From assembly GCA_946006895.1 (NCBI GenBank), contig CAMFZO010000085.1, positions 1 through 6,553 on the forward strand: 6,553 nucleotides of DNA. The letters are read 5' to 3'. Positions 1 through 6,064 of the stretch are shown here, piece after piece. The position numbers were made by a program, and so were the translations under genes. A model generated the notes under the pieces. That model saw only the letters and a list, made by a program, of their open reading frames with translations, was not told the origin of the DNA and ran no database searches. This DNA comes from an uncultured Clostridia bacterium (lineage in GTDB: Bacteria; Bacillota; Clostridia; Oscillospirales; Oscillospiraceae). Positions within the stretch are counted from its first letter, which is position 1. Every line of letters starts with the position of its first letter.

Positions 1-43
1 GTTGGGTAGTGCCGTTTTATAGCTATTTACTTTTTGTTCGTTG

Positions 44-116
44 TACTAGTATAAAACTTCATGCGCGAAAATTTTGCCATCCTTCGCGGTGCGCTTGCCC
101 GCGCATGAAGTTTTAT
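44..116. repeat. Inverted repeat at the end of the lipoprotein gene, possible terminator
   Basis: Two perfect 17-bp arms, ATAAAACTTCATGCGCG at 51-67 and its reverse complement at 100-116, enclose a 32-nt spacer. A TACTAG motif at 44-49 precedes the left arm and matches motifs at the ends of the other two repeats in this window. The lipoprotein stop codon (113-115) lies inside the right arm, so the minus-strand transcript would fold into this stem as it leaves the gene and end it in a U-rich GUUUUAU. There is no long U-tract beyond, so terminator function is plausible but not certain. The spacer also offers an alternative 6-bp pairing (CGCGAA 64-69 with TTCGCG 83-88). Nothing else is seen in bases 1-43. 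Confidence 0.75.
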
Positions 117-448
117 TCTTCCACGTCCGGGGGCGTGACCGGCTCCGGGATGCCGACGGTGGGACGGTTGTCCGCCGCCAGGGTATTCTCCGTGGGCTGG
201 GTGCTCTCGGTGCTCCCCGTGGGCTTGGTCATCGGCTCGTTGGCCGGTGTTTTTTCCTGCTCTGTCGGGAGGGTCGCCGCTGACTCGTCAGCGTCCGGGA
301 CCGCTGCGCCCTGAGAGCCGCTCTCCTGGGAGGCATCGGCAATGTCCGTCGTCAGAGTGCCGTCGGTCTGTTCCGCTTTTTCCACACAGCCGCAGAGGAC
401 CGCGCTCAGCACCGCCGCGCACAGCAGCAGGACAAGAAACTTTCTCAT
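113..448 (-). CDS. Small acidic lipoprotein, function unknown
   Basis: A 111-aa predicted lipoprotein. Residues 1-20 form a signal peptide (MRK, then a leucine/valine/alanine-rich core), and LCGC at 18-21 is a lipobox, so Cys21 should be lipidated and the protein anchored outside the membrane. The mature part of about 90 residues is low-complexity, rich in Thr, Glu, Pro, Ala and Ser, strongly acidic and probably disordered, with no recognisable domain. An in-frame GTG at 457 would add three residues, but it falls inside the Shine-Dalgarno AGAGGTGA. The ATG at 448, 5 nt downstream of that site, is the better start. It lies 48 nt after the DUF1576 gene and is probably the last gene of the run. 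No function can be assigned; a linker-like surface tether is only a guess. Confidence 0.8.
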   Translation of the reverse strand: MRKFLVLLLCAAVLSAVLCGCVEKAEQTDGTLTTDIADASQESGSQGAAVPDADESAATLPTEQEKTPANEPMTKPTGSTESTQPTENTLAADNRPTVGIPEPVTPPDVEE

Positions 449-453
449 TGGTA

Positions 454-461
454 TCACCTCT
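454..461 (-). promoter_or_regulatory. Ribosome binding site deciding the lipoprotein start
   Basis: Minus-strand AGAGGTGA lies 5 nt before the ATG at 448. The upstream GTG candidate (457-455) is part of this sequence, which argues against using it as the start. Confidence 0.7.
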
Positions 462-496
462 GTTCCTTTGACGAAAAGCGCGGAAAAAAGTTCCCG

Positions 497-1858
497 TCAC
501 TTCTTTACCGCCAGGCGCTCCTCCTTGGTTTTGCAGAAGCGCTCCAGCACCGGCACCAGCAGGATGCAGGTAAAGGCCGCCGTAAATCCGCCGTTATACA
601 GGCAGAAGCCGCCGTGGAGCAGGGGAACGCTGGTGACCAGAACGTAGTGCAGCATACCGGCCAGAATTCCAAAGGGCCAGCCGTACTTGCCCGAGATGGG
701 GGAAAGACCGTTGGCGAAGCAGACGCCCACCAGGATGGCCTGGGCGCTGATGCCCTGAGAGAAGCTGCCGCCTGTGAGAAGCGCCAGTCCCTGGCAGGCA
801 AAGGAGGCGGCGATATAGCCGATGAGAATGGGCCAGACGTTGCGGGGATGGGAGCCGGAGCAGCAGGTAGCCAGCATACAGAAGATGCAGCCGAAGGTGA
901 CGGCGTTAAAGACCGTGTCGCTGCCACCGATGAGGGCGGCGACGTTGTAATACAGCACGATGAACAGGCCGAAAACGCCCACGTTCATCAGCGTCGCGGC
1001 GGTCCCGCAGCTCTGGGAGAAGTCCGCGCCGTGGCCCGGATCCCGCAGCAGCGCCCGGTAATCCCGCCAGCGGCAGCCCATCAGCAGGGCAAAAACGATG
1101 CACAGGCCGAAAACAACGAAGCAGAAAATATTGGTGACGGGCCAGGAGGCATAGGTCAAGCTGGTGGTGGGGCCGACGGCAGTGGTGCCGCGCTCCGCGC
1201 CGAGGACCTGATACAGCCCGGAGCGCAGGAAAAAGGCGGTCATGCCGATGGGGACGGCGGCAGAATAGAGGTCAAAGCCCTTATGCACCTTGGGCGAATG
1301 GGCAAGACCTGCCGGCAGGAAAAAGCCGATGACAAGACCGATGAACAGCGCCAGAGCAAACCCCTCCCAGCGCCAGCCCACCGCCTCGGCGTTGGGATAG
1401 GCCAAAAGCAGATCTGAGATCAGCGGCGCAAGGCCGGTGGTAAAGATCATGGCGTTGACCTGGGAGCCGAGGGCCTCCCGCTTGATGAGGCAGTAGAGGG
1501 CCACGCCGAAGAAGCCGAACCAGAGATTGACCACGTTGATGCCCCAGAAGGCAAAGCCCACGGTGAGCAAAAAGGCGATGACGGAAGCGGCGTTTGCCTT
1601 GGCCTTGGGCAGGAAAAACAGCGCCGAGCAGACCAGAGCGACACATCCGGCGTTGAGCATGGTGCCCGCGTAGCCGCCGTAGGAGGGGTCAAAGTAGTTG
1701 GTGGGGATCTTGGCGGTCTGGGAGGCGATGCGCCACAGGCCGTTAAGCATATCGGCCCGGTCGGGCATCACCACGGCCGCGATCAAAAACGCCAGGGTGA
1801 AAAAAGCGAACAGCAGCCGCAGAAAGCTGCTCGGGGAAAGAGATTTGATCTTGTTCAT
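497..1858 (-). CDS. DUF1576 family multi-pass membrane protein
   Basis: A 453-aa integral membrane protein that I recognise as DUF1576, a family of unknown function common in Clostridia. About 11-13 hydrophobic segments are visible, for example near residues 13-31, 64-84, 91-123, 164-184, 240-262, 288-310, 315-333, 343-362, 372-388, 395-413 and 425-438. Polar or glycine-rich conserved-looking stretches lie between them: GHGADFSQSCG (275-285), NGLSPISGKYGWPFG (383-397) and LHGGFCLYNGG (414-424). The two halves look like distant repeats of each other: TMLNAG (66-71) matches TLMNVG (289-294), NLWFGFFG (111-118) matches NVWPILIG (340-347), and both continue into a similar Leu/Ile-Ser segment. AGGAG sits 6 nt before the ATG. 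The gene is 124 nt from folD, so co-transcription is possible but not shown. Transport is a reasonable inference from the architecture; no substrate can be named. Confidence 0.85.
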   Translation of the reverse strand: MNKIKSLSPSSFLRLLFAFFTLAFLIAAVVMPDRADMLNGLWRIASQTAKIPTNYFDPSYGGYAGTMLNAGCVALVCSALFFLPKAKANAASVIAFLLTVGFAFWGINVVNLWFGFFGVALYCLIKREALGSQVNAMIFTTGLAPLISDLLLAYPNAEAVGWRWEGFALALFIGLVIGFFLPAGLAHSPKVHKGFDLYSAAVPIGMTAFFLRSGLYQVLGAERGTTAVGPTTSLTYASWPVTNIFCFVVFGLCIVFALLMGCRWRDYRALLRDPGHGADFSQSCGTAATLMNVGVFGLFIVLYYNVAALIGGSDTVFNAVTFGCIFCMLATCCSGSHPRNVWPILIGYIAASFACQGLALLTGGSFSQGISAQAILVGVCFANGLSPISGKYGWPFGILAGMLHYVLVTSVPLLHGGFCLYNGGFTAAFTCILLVPVLERFCKTKEERLAVKK

Positions 1859-1903
1859 AAAAAGCTCCTGTTTATTGTGTTCAAATTCGTCGGGGCTTTG
1901 AAT

Positions 1904-1958
1904 ACGGCGGCGGGAGGGAAGCGGACGAAAAGCCTTTCCGCAGCCCTCCTGCCGCCGT
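1904..1958. other. Large imperfect hairpin between folD and the DUF1576 gene
   Basis: A 55-nt symmetric stem. ACGGCGGC (1904-1911) pairs with GCCGCCGT (1951-1958), GGAGGG (1913-1918) with CCCTCC (1944-1949), and GCGGA (1921-1925) with TCCGC (1937-1941). One- and two-base mismatches separate these blocks, and the loop is 11 nt. Neither side is followed by a real U-tract (minus strand continues ATTCAAAG), so it is a weak candidate as an intrinsic terminator. It could instead protect the 3' end of the upstream fhs-distal message or reduce expression of the last two genes. No promoter was convincing in the remaining 1859-1903. Confidence 0.6.
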
Positions 1959-1982
1959 TGTATGTACCGATGCAGGGAACGG

Positions 1983-2861
1983 TTATTTCCGCTCGGCAGC
2001 CTCGATGACGTGCTTCATCAGAACGCTGGTGGTCACGCTGCCCACGCCGCCGGGAACGGGGGTGATGGCCTCAACGATGGGCTCCACCTCGGCAAAGACC
2101 GCGTCACCGGCGATGGCACCCAGACCGCCCTTGCTGTTGGGCTTGTTGGCGTCCCAGTTGATGGAAACGTCGATGACAACCTGACCGGGACGGACAAAAT
2201 CCTTGGTCAGGGAGCCGAGAACACCGGCTGCGGAGACCAGAATATCGGCCTTGCGGCAGATGCCGGGCAGATCCTCGGTCTTGGTGTGGCAGACGGTGAC
2301 GGTGGCGTTTTTGCCCAGCAGCATCATGGCCGCGGGCTTGCCGACCACCAGGGAACGGCCGATGACCACGGCGTTTTTGCCCTTGCAGTCGATGCCGTAG
2401 TAGTCCAGGATCTCCATGCAGGCGGCGGGAGTGCAGGGCGCAAAGCCCAGATCCGCACGGCCCTCAAACACGCCGGCGTTGCTCAGGTCAGTCATGCAGT
2501 CCACATCCTTTTTGGGATCCAGACGGTTGCAGATCTCGTCGGTGTCCGCCTTGAGGTGCTTGGGCAGCGGGCGGAACATCAGCACGCCGTGGATGGCGTC
2601 GTTGGCGTTGAGCTGATCGATGGCGAAAAGCACATCCTCCTTGGTGGCGTCGGCGGGCAGCACGAATTTCTGCACGTCGATGCCAATAAGCTCTGCACGC
2701 TTGGTGGCACCGCGCTCATAGGACAGGTCGCTGGGATCTTCGCCGATGCGCAGGATGCCCAGGGTGGGGGTGACGCCCCGCTGCTTCAGGGCGGCGGCGC
2801 GTTCGGTCAGCTTTGCGTTGAGGGCATCGGTGACTTCCTTGCCCAATAACTGTTTTGCCAT
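1983..2861 (-). CDS. folD: FolD-family methylenetetrahydrofolate dehydrogenase, cyclohydrolase residues replaced
   Basis: A 292-aa cytoplasmic protein of normal FolD length that interconverts 5,10-methylene-THF and 5,10-methenyl-THF with NAD(P). Family landmarks are present: Tyr48, KDVD at 118-121, PCTP at 142-145, the nucleotide-binding GRSLVVGKP at 168-176 and the C-terminal TPVPGGVG at 267-274. The active site is altered. At Tyr+4, where bifunctional enzymes have the catalytic Lys (K54 in E. coli, K56 in human), this protein has Ala52. In the PLP motif, where Gln (Q98 E. coli, Q100 human) is expected, it has Phe96 (GVLMFRPLP). Asp119, equivalent to E. coli D121, is kept. Known mutants at the Lys lose cyclohydrolase while some keep dehydrogenase activity, so this is probably a dehydrogenase only. 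The gene starts 11 nt after the fchA-like gene, with GGAGAG 5 nt before ATG; the two are surely co-transcribed. NAD versus NADP preference cannot be read with confidence. Confidence 0.93.
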   Translation of the reverse strand: MAKQLLGKEVTDALNAKLTERAAALKQRGVTPTLGILRIGEDPSDLSYERGATKRAELIGIDVQKFVLPADATKEDVLFAIDQLNANDAIHGVLMFRPLPKHLKADTDEICNRLDPKKDVDCMTDLSNAGVFEGRADLGFAPCTPAACMEILDYYGIDCKGKNAVVIGRSLVVGKPAAMMLLGKNATVTVCHTKTEDLPGICRKADILVSAAGVLGSLTKDFVRPGQVVIDVSINWDANKPNSKGGLGAIAGDAVFAEVEPIVEAITPVPGGVGSVTTSVLMKHVIEAAERK

Positions 2862-2872
2862 AGTAACTCTCC

Positions 2873-3493
2873 TTATCGGAAGAAGCCGTTTTTCACGGTT
2901 TCAAAGATTTCGTCGGCCATTGCGCCGTACTTGTCCAGCATGGACAGGCATTTCGCGTTGAGCTCCTCGGCGTAGGCGCGGTTTTTCAGGGTCTTGGTGT
3001 TGATAAAGACGTTGAGGGAGGCGGCCTGGAGGGCAGATTTGACGATGACTGCGCCGCAGCCGGCGTCGGAAACGGCCAGACGGCTGCCCTTGGCGGCGAA
3101 AACGGCGATGGCATCCAAAGCCTCGCAGCACAGCTCCATGATGCGCACGGGGACGCGGCAGGCGATGACGGTGGCTTCCTCCATCACCTCGTCACGGCTG
3201 GGGTCATCCTTGGGGATGCCGTAGGCCCTGGCCAGGGGCAGGAAGCCCTCGGCGTCGGCAGGGACCTGGTCCAGAAGCTCGGTCTGAAGGGCGTCGCACT
3301 TGGCCTTGAGGGCGATGATCTCCGCCTCCACGTCGGCGTATTTCTTCTTGCCGACGGTGAGGGAGCCGACCATGTTGCCCAGGGCCGTGCCCAGGGCGCC
3401 TACCAGTGCGGCAGCGCCGCCGCCGCCGGGTGCTGGCTCGCTGGAGGCCAGAACGGTCACAAATTCTCTGCAGGATGCAGTGGTCATATCCAT
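2873..3493 (-). CDS. fchA: Cyclodeaminase/cyclohydrolase family protein, probable methenyl-THF cyclohydrolase
   Basis: A 206-aa protein of the FTCD C-terminal domain family (formimidoyl-THF cyclodeaminase / methenyl-THF cyclohydrolase), at the usual length for stand-alone members. Visible hallmarks are the N-terminal FVTVLASSEPAPGGGG (11-26), the helix ending LTVGKKKY (45-52), and DAEGF (80-84), the acidic motif found in this family. The rest is mostly alpha-helical, as expected for this homodimeric fold. Members act either as cyclodeaminase in formimino-group breakdown or as cyclohydrolase in clostridial formate metabolism. Position directly before a FolD that lacks cyclohydrolase residues, and downstream of fhs, favours the second: 10-formyl-THF to methenyl-THF. 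The ATG at 3493 follows AAGGAGAG with about 8 nt spacing; an internal Met at residue 3 is less well placed. The gap to the preceding gene is 16 nt. Confidence 0.88.
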   Translation of the reverse strand: MDMTTASCREFVTVLASSEPAPGGGGAAALVGALGTALGNMVGSLTVGKKKYADVEAEIIALKAKCDALQTELLDQVPADAEGFLPLARAYGIPKDDPSRDEVMEEATVIACRVPVRIMELCCEALDAIAVFAAKGSRLAVSDAGCGAVIVKSALQAASLNVFINTKTLKNRAYAEELNAKCLSMLDKYGAMADEIFETVKNGFFR

Positions 3494-3509
3494 AGGAAAA
3501 TCTCTCCTT

Positions 3510-3704
3510 TTAATCTTCTTTGATTATGGGAAGCGGGGAAATGATGGGCTTACCCTCGCGGTCGAGCAAAACGGTCAAGCCGCCGCTGTAGCCCGCAGCG
3601 TGGTAAAAATAGTTCACGCCCGTGACGGTATCGACCCAAATTTCGTTGCCGGACATCGCACCGTCGGTATGAATACGCACAAAACGCTTGTCCTTACTTG
3701 CCAT
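3510..3704 (-). CDS. Small DUF6440-like protein
   Basis: A 64-aa soluble protein with no signal peptide or membrane segment. The pattern KRFVRIHTDG, GNEIWVDTVTGVNYFYHAAGYSGGLTVLLDREGKPII is what I recall of DUF6440, small one-domain proteins of unknown role in Firmicutes. The ending 'GYSGGLTVLLDREGKP' is the most typical part. The protein is predicted to be mainly beta-strand. It starts 15 nt after the stop of the 113-aa gene with AGAGGTGA 4 nt before ATG, and ends 16 nt before fchA, so it belongs to the operon. A role in folate chemistry is not supported by anything in the protein itself. The family name is from memory and would need a profile search. Confidence 0.75.
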   Translation of the reverse strand: MASKDKRFVRIHTDGAMSGNEIWVDTVTGVNYFYHAAGYSGGLTVLLDREGKPIISPLPIIKED

Positions 3705-3719
3705 ATCTTCACCTCTGCT

Positions 3720-4061
3720 TCAAAAAACTCCGGGAGCGTCGAAAAACAGCAGCACGCCGCCCTGTTCCGACGCAGGCGGTGCTTCCGCCGCCACAAGGCT
3801 CAATTCCTCCGGCGCGTGGCCCCAAAATTCCTCACCGAAGCAGCGGGCAGGAAGTTGAAAATACAGATGGCTGTGGCCCTTTGGCGCAAGGTCGCAATCC
3901 TTCGCGTACAGCTCCCGCCAGCCGTGCCCCTCGCTGCCGTAAAAACGGATGGGGACGCGCCGCGCTTCATTTTCGGAATTGCCCACGATCAAAAGCACGT
4001 TCAGCGGTTCGCCGCGGCGAAGGGTGGTCTGGGCGGGGAGGAGGGCATCAATGCTCACCAT
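3720..4061 (-). CDS. Hypothetical protein, probable all-beta fold
   Basis: A 113-aa protein that I do not recognise. It has no signal peptide or membrane segment. Alternating hydrophobic stretches, LNVLLIVGN (20-28), RVPIRFYG (35-42), HSHLYFQLP (63-71), LSLVAA (87-92) and GVLLFFD (102-108), suggest a small beta-sandwich, perhaps immunoglobulin-like. Two Cys (56, 74) and several aromatic and Gly residues stand out but form no known motif. It is real by context: AGGAG lies 7 nt before ATG, it fills the space between the fhs terminator-like hairpin and the next gene, and it is only 15 nt from that gene. It would be the first gene of the operon if the hairpin at 4083-4109 ends fhs transcription. 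Base composition matches its neighbours. Confidence 0.72.
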   Translation of the reverse strand: MVSIDALLPAQTTLRRGEPLNVLLIVGNSENEARRVPIRFYGSEGHGWRELYAKDCDLAPKGHSHLYFQLPARCFGEEFWGHAPEELSLVAAEAPPASEQGGVLLFFDAPGVF

Positions 4062-4080
4062 ACAAACGCTCCTTTTGCGG

Positions 4081-4109
4081 AAAACTCCGGCGGGGGTGCC
4101 GCCGGAGTT
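4081..4109 (-). terminator. GC-rich hairpin with short T-tract after fhs
   Basis: Perfect 11-bp arms, AACTCCGGCGG (4083-4093) and CCGCCGGAGTT (4099-4109), enclose a 5-nt loop. On the minus strand the stem runs into TTTT (4084-4081) and then CC, so it is a strong hairpin with a short U-tract. It is the most likely end of the fhs transcript and lies only about 20 nt before the start of the next gene. Partial read-through into the downstream operon is therefore quite possible. Confidence 0.7.
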
Positions 4110-4119
4110 GGATCAGCCG

Positions 4120-4150
4120 ATCATACCAGGCTCCCATGAAAAGCAGACAA
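4120..4150 (-). promoter_or_regulatory. Weak promoter candidate for the downstream operon
   Basis: On the minus strand TTGTCT (4150-4145) and TATGAT (4125-4120) are separated by 19 bp, and the -10 is preceded by TG one base upstream (TGGTATGAT, an extended -10). The spacing is longer than ideal, the boxes lie partly in the repeat, and the predicted start would put the 4083-4109 hairpin at the very 5' end of the message. Kept as a low-confidence candidate because no better promoter is visible between fhs and the next gene. Confidence 0.3.
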
Positions 4151-4258
4151 CGTCTGCTTTTCATAGCGCGTCAGCGCGTCGGAGTCTGCATGAGACGGCG
4201 CAGCGTGCGTCAGCACACAGGATTCTTGATGAAACTTTTTCATCAAGAAGCAGTATCA
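4123..4258. repeat. Hairpin-rich intergenic repeat abutting the fhs stop codon
   Basis: A compact element with two perfect outer hairpins. ATGAAAAGCAGAC (4136-4148) pairs with 4152-4164 around a 3-nt loop. TTCTTGATGAAA (4223-4234) pairs with 4238-4249 around CTT. Between them lie short stems with matching GTCA loops (GCGC-GTCA-GCGC near 4166-4177 and GTGC-GTCA-GCAC near 4206-4217) and GTCT/AGAC (4184-4196). The ends are related in inverted orientation: left ATACCAGG-6 nt-ATGAAAAG, right (minus strand) GATACTGC-ttcttg-ATGAAAAAG. The TGA stop of fhs (4258-4256) is the first three bases of the right-end TGATACT. The size and terminal symmetry resemble a MITE or REP-like element. It encodes nothing. 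Confidence 0.72.
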
Positions 4259-6064
4259 GAACAGGCCGGAGACCTTGCCCGTTTCGGTATCGACGTCGAT
4301 GCGGCGATAGGCCGGATCGGAGCTGGTGCCGGGCATCATGGAGATGGTGCCTGCCATCGGGCAGAGGAACTTGGCGCCGCCGTACTCCAGGATGTCACGG
4401 ATGGGCAGCCGCCAGCCCTTGGGAACGCCCTTCCAGCTGGGCTCGTGGCTCAGGGACAGGTGGGTCTTGACCATCATGGTGCAGTAGTCGGCGTACTTGG
4501 GATCGGTCTCAAAGCGCTTGGCCTTTTCCAGAGCCAGAGGTGCCCAGTCGACACCGTCGGCGCCGTAGACTTCCTTGGCGATCAGCTCAACGCGCTGACG
4601 CAGCGGCATCTCCAGCGGGTAGAGGAACTTGATCTCGTTCTTCTCCTGGCAGGCGTCAATGACGGCCTCGGCCAGCTCAATGGCACCCTCGCCGCCGTAG
4701 CGCCAGTGGTTGGACAGGGCGCAGCGGACACCGCGCTCCTTGCAGAGCTTGCGGATAAGCTCGATCTCAGCATCGGTGTCGGTGTAGAACTGGTTGATGC
4801 AGACCACGGGCACGATGCCGGACTTCTTGATGGTGTTGACGTGGTGGAACAGGTTCTCGCAGCCCTTTTCCAGCAGCTCCAGGTTCTCCTCGGTGTACTC
4901 GGAGGGCAGGGGACGGCCTGCGACGACAGCCGGACCGCCGCCGTGCATCTTGAGGGCGCGGATGGTGGCCACCAGGACGGAGACATTGGGCGTCAGGCCG
5001 GACAGGCGGCACTTGACGTTCCAGAATTTTTCAAAGCCGATGTCAGCGGCAAAGCCGGACTCGGTGACATGGTAATCAAAGAGCTTGAGAGCCAGACGGT
5101 CGCCGATGACGGAAGACTGACCGATGGCGATGTTGGCGAAGGGGCCGGCATGGATCAGGACCGGCTGATGCTCGACGGAGTAGCACATGGTGGGATTGAT
5201 GGTGTTGCGCATCCAGGCGGTCATGGCGCCGGCGACTTCCAGATCCTCGGTGGTGACAGGCTCGCCGCTGCGGCTGTAGGCCACAACGATCTTGCCGATA
5301 CGTTCACGCAGATCCTTCAGGTCACGGGCGACAGCCAGAATGGCCATCAGCTCGGAGCCGACAGCGATGCCGAACTTGGACTCCATCAGGTAGCCGTCCT
5401 TGGTACCGCCGATGCCGATGATGATGTTCCGCAGGCCCTGTGCGCAGAAGTCCAGGACCCAGCCCATTTCCACGCGCTTGGGGTCGATGTCCAGACGCTT
5501 CAGACCGCGCTTTGCCAGCTGCTCGTCGTTGTAGTTGCGCTCATGCTGCATTCTGGCGTTGAGCGCGACCATAGCCAGGTTGTGGGCGTTCATGATGTCG
5601 TTAATATCGCCGGTCAGGCCGAGGGAGAACTCGGTCATGGGCATGAGCAGCGCATTGCCGCCGCCTGCAGCGGTACCCTTGACGTTCATGGTAGGGCCAC
5701 CGGAGGGTTGACGCAGACAGCCGCCGACGTTTTTGCCCAGCTTGCCCAGACCTTCGATGAGGCCCAGAGAGGTGGTGGACTTGCCTTCGCCCAGGGGGGT
5801 CGGGGTGATTGCGGTGACCTCGATGAATTTTCCGTCGGGCTTGTCCTTCAGGCGGTTCATGATCTTGATGAAATCCAGCTTCGGAGTCTTGCCGTAGGGA
5901 ATGATCTCATCGGGGAGAAGGCCCAGCTTTTCGCGGAAATATTCCACGGGGGGCAGGGTCTTTTCCGCTTCCTCCGCGATCTGCCAGTCCTTGTAGACTG
6001 TCGGGTCGAGGGTCACGCGGCCGTTTTCGTCCACGTATTTTCCGTCTTTGAATTCGATTGCCAT
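4256..6064 (-). CDS. fhs: Formate--tetrahydrofolate ligase
   Basis: A 602-aa cytoplasmic enzyme that makes 10-formyl-THF from formate, THF and ATP. The N-terminal domain carries the ATP-binding P-loop TPTPLGEGKST (87-97), then RQPSGGP (118-124), KGTAAGGG (129-136) and LTGDI (150-154). Further family blocks are HAGPFANIA (305-313), ESGFAADIGFEKF (335-347), VATIRALKMHGG (365-376) and the C-terminal GGAKFLCPMAGTISMMPG (562-579). It is longer than the common bacterial type of about 556 aa and reads like the long form, resembling Desulfovibrio-type enzymes and the synthetase domain of eukaryotic C1-THF synthase. The ending VSGLF is normal, so the adjoining repeat has not extended or clipped the protein. 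The start is well fixed by AAGGAGGT 6 nt upstream. The gene has its own promoter and structured leader, and is followed by a repeat and a terminator-like hairpin. Confidence 0.97.
   Translation of the reverse strand: MAIEFKDGKYVDENGRVTLDPTVYKDWQIAEEAEKTLPPVEYFREKLGLLPDEIIPYGKTPKLDFIKIMNRLKDKPDGKFIEVTAITPTPLGEGKSTTSLGLIEGLGKLGKNVGGCLRQPSGGPTMNVKGTAAGGGNALLMPMTEFSLGLTGDINDIMNAHNLAMVALNARMQHERNYNDEQLAKRGLKRLDIDPKRVEMGWVLDFCAQGLRNIIIGIGGTKDGYLMESKFGIAVGSELMAILAVARDLKDLRERIGKIVVAYSRSGEPVTTEDLEVAGAMTAWMRNTINPTMCYSVEHQPVLIHAGPFANIAIGQSSVIGDRLALKLFDYHVTESGFAADIGFEKFWNVKCRLSGLTPNVSVLVATIRALKMHGGGPAVVAGRPLPSEYTEENLELLEKGCENLFHHVNTIKKSGIVPVVCINQFYTDTDAEIELIRKLCKERGVRCALSNHWRYGGEGAIELAEAVIDACQEKNEIKFLYPLEMPLRQRVELIAKEVYGADGVDWAPLALEKAKRFETDPKYADYCTMMVKTHLSLSHEPSWKGVPKGWRLPIRDILEYGGAKFLCPMAGTISMMPGTSSDPAYRRIDVDTETGKVSGLF

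Noticed and set aside
449..457. GTG start adding three residues to the lipoprotein.
   Set aside because: The GTG is inside the Shine-Dalgarno AGAGGTGA; the ATG at 448 gives normal spacing and a typical signal peptide start (MRKF).
614..1417. A 267-codon plus-strand frame opposite the DUF1576 gene.
   Set aside because: Gly/Ala/Asp/Glu-rich shadow with no plausible start signal; the minus-strand product is a coherent membrane protein.
1962..2849. A 295-codon plus-strand frame opposite folD.
   Set aside because: Antisense shadow of a certain FolD gene; Gly/Asp/Val/His-rich with no recognisable family features.
4165..4222. Possible CRISPR-like or tandem repeat (GCGCGTCA-GCGCGTC).
   Set aside because: Only two short adjacent units with no spacers; better explained as mini-stems with GTCA loops inside the intergenic repeat.
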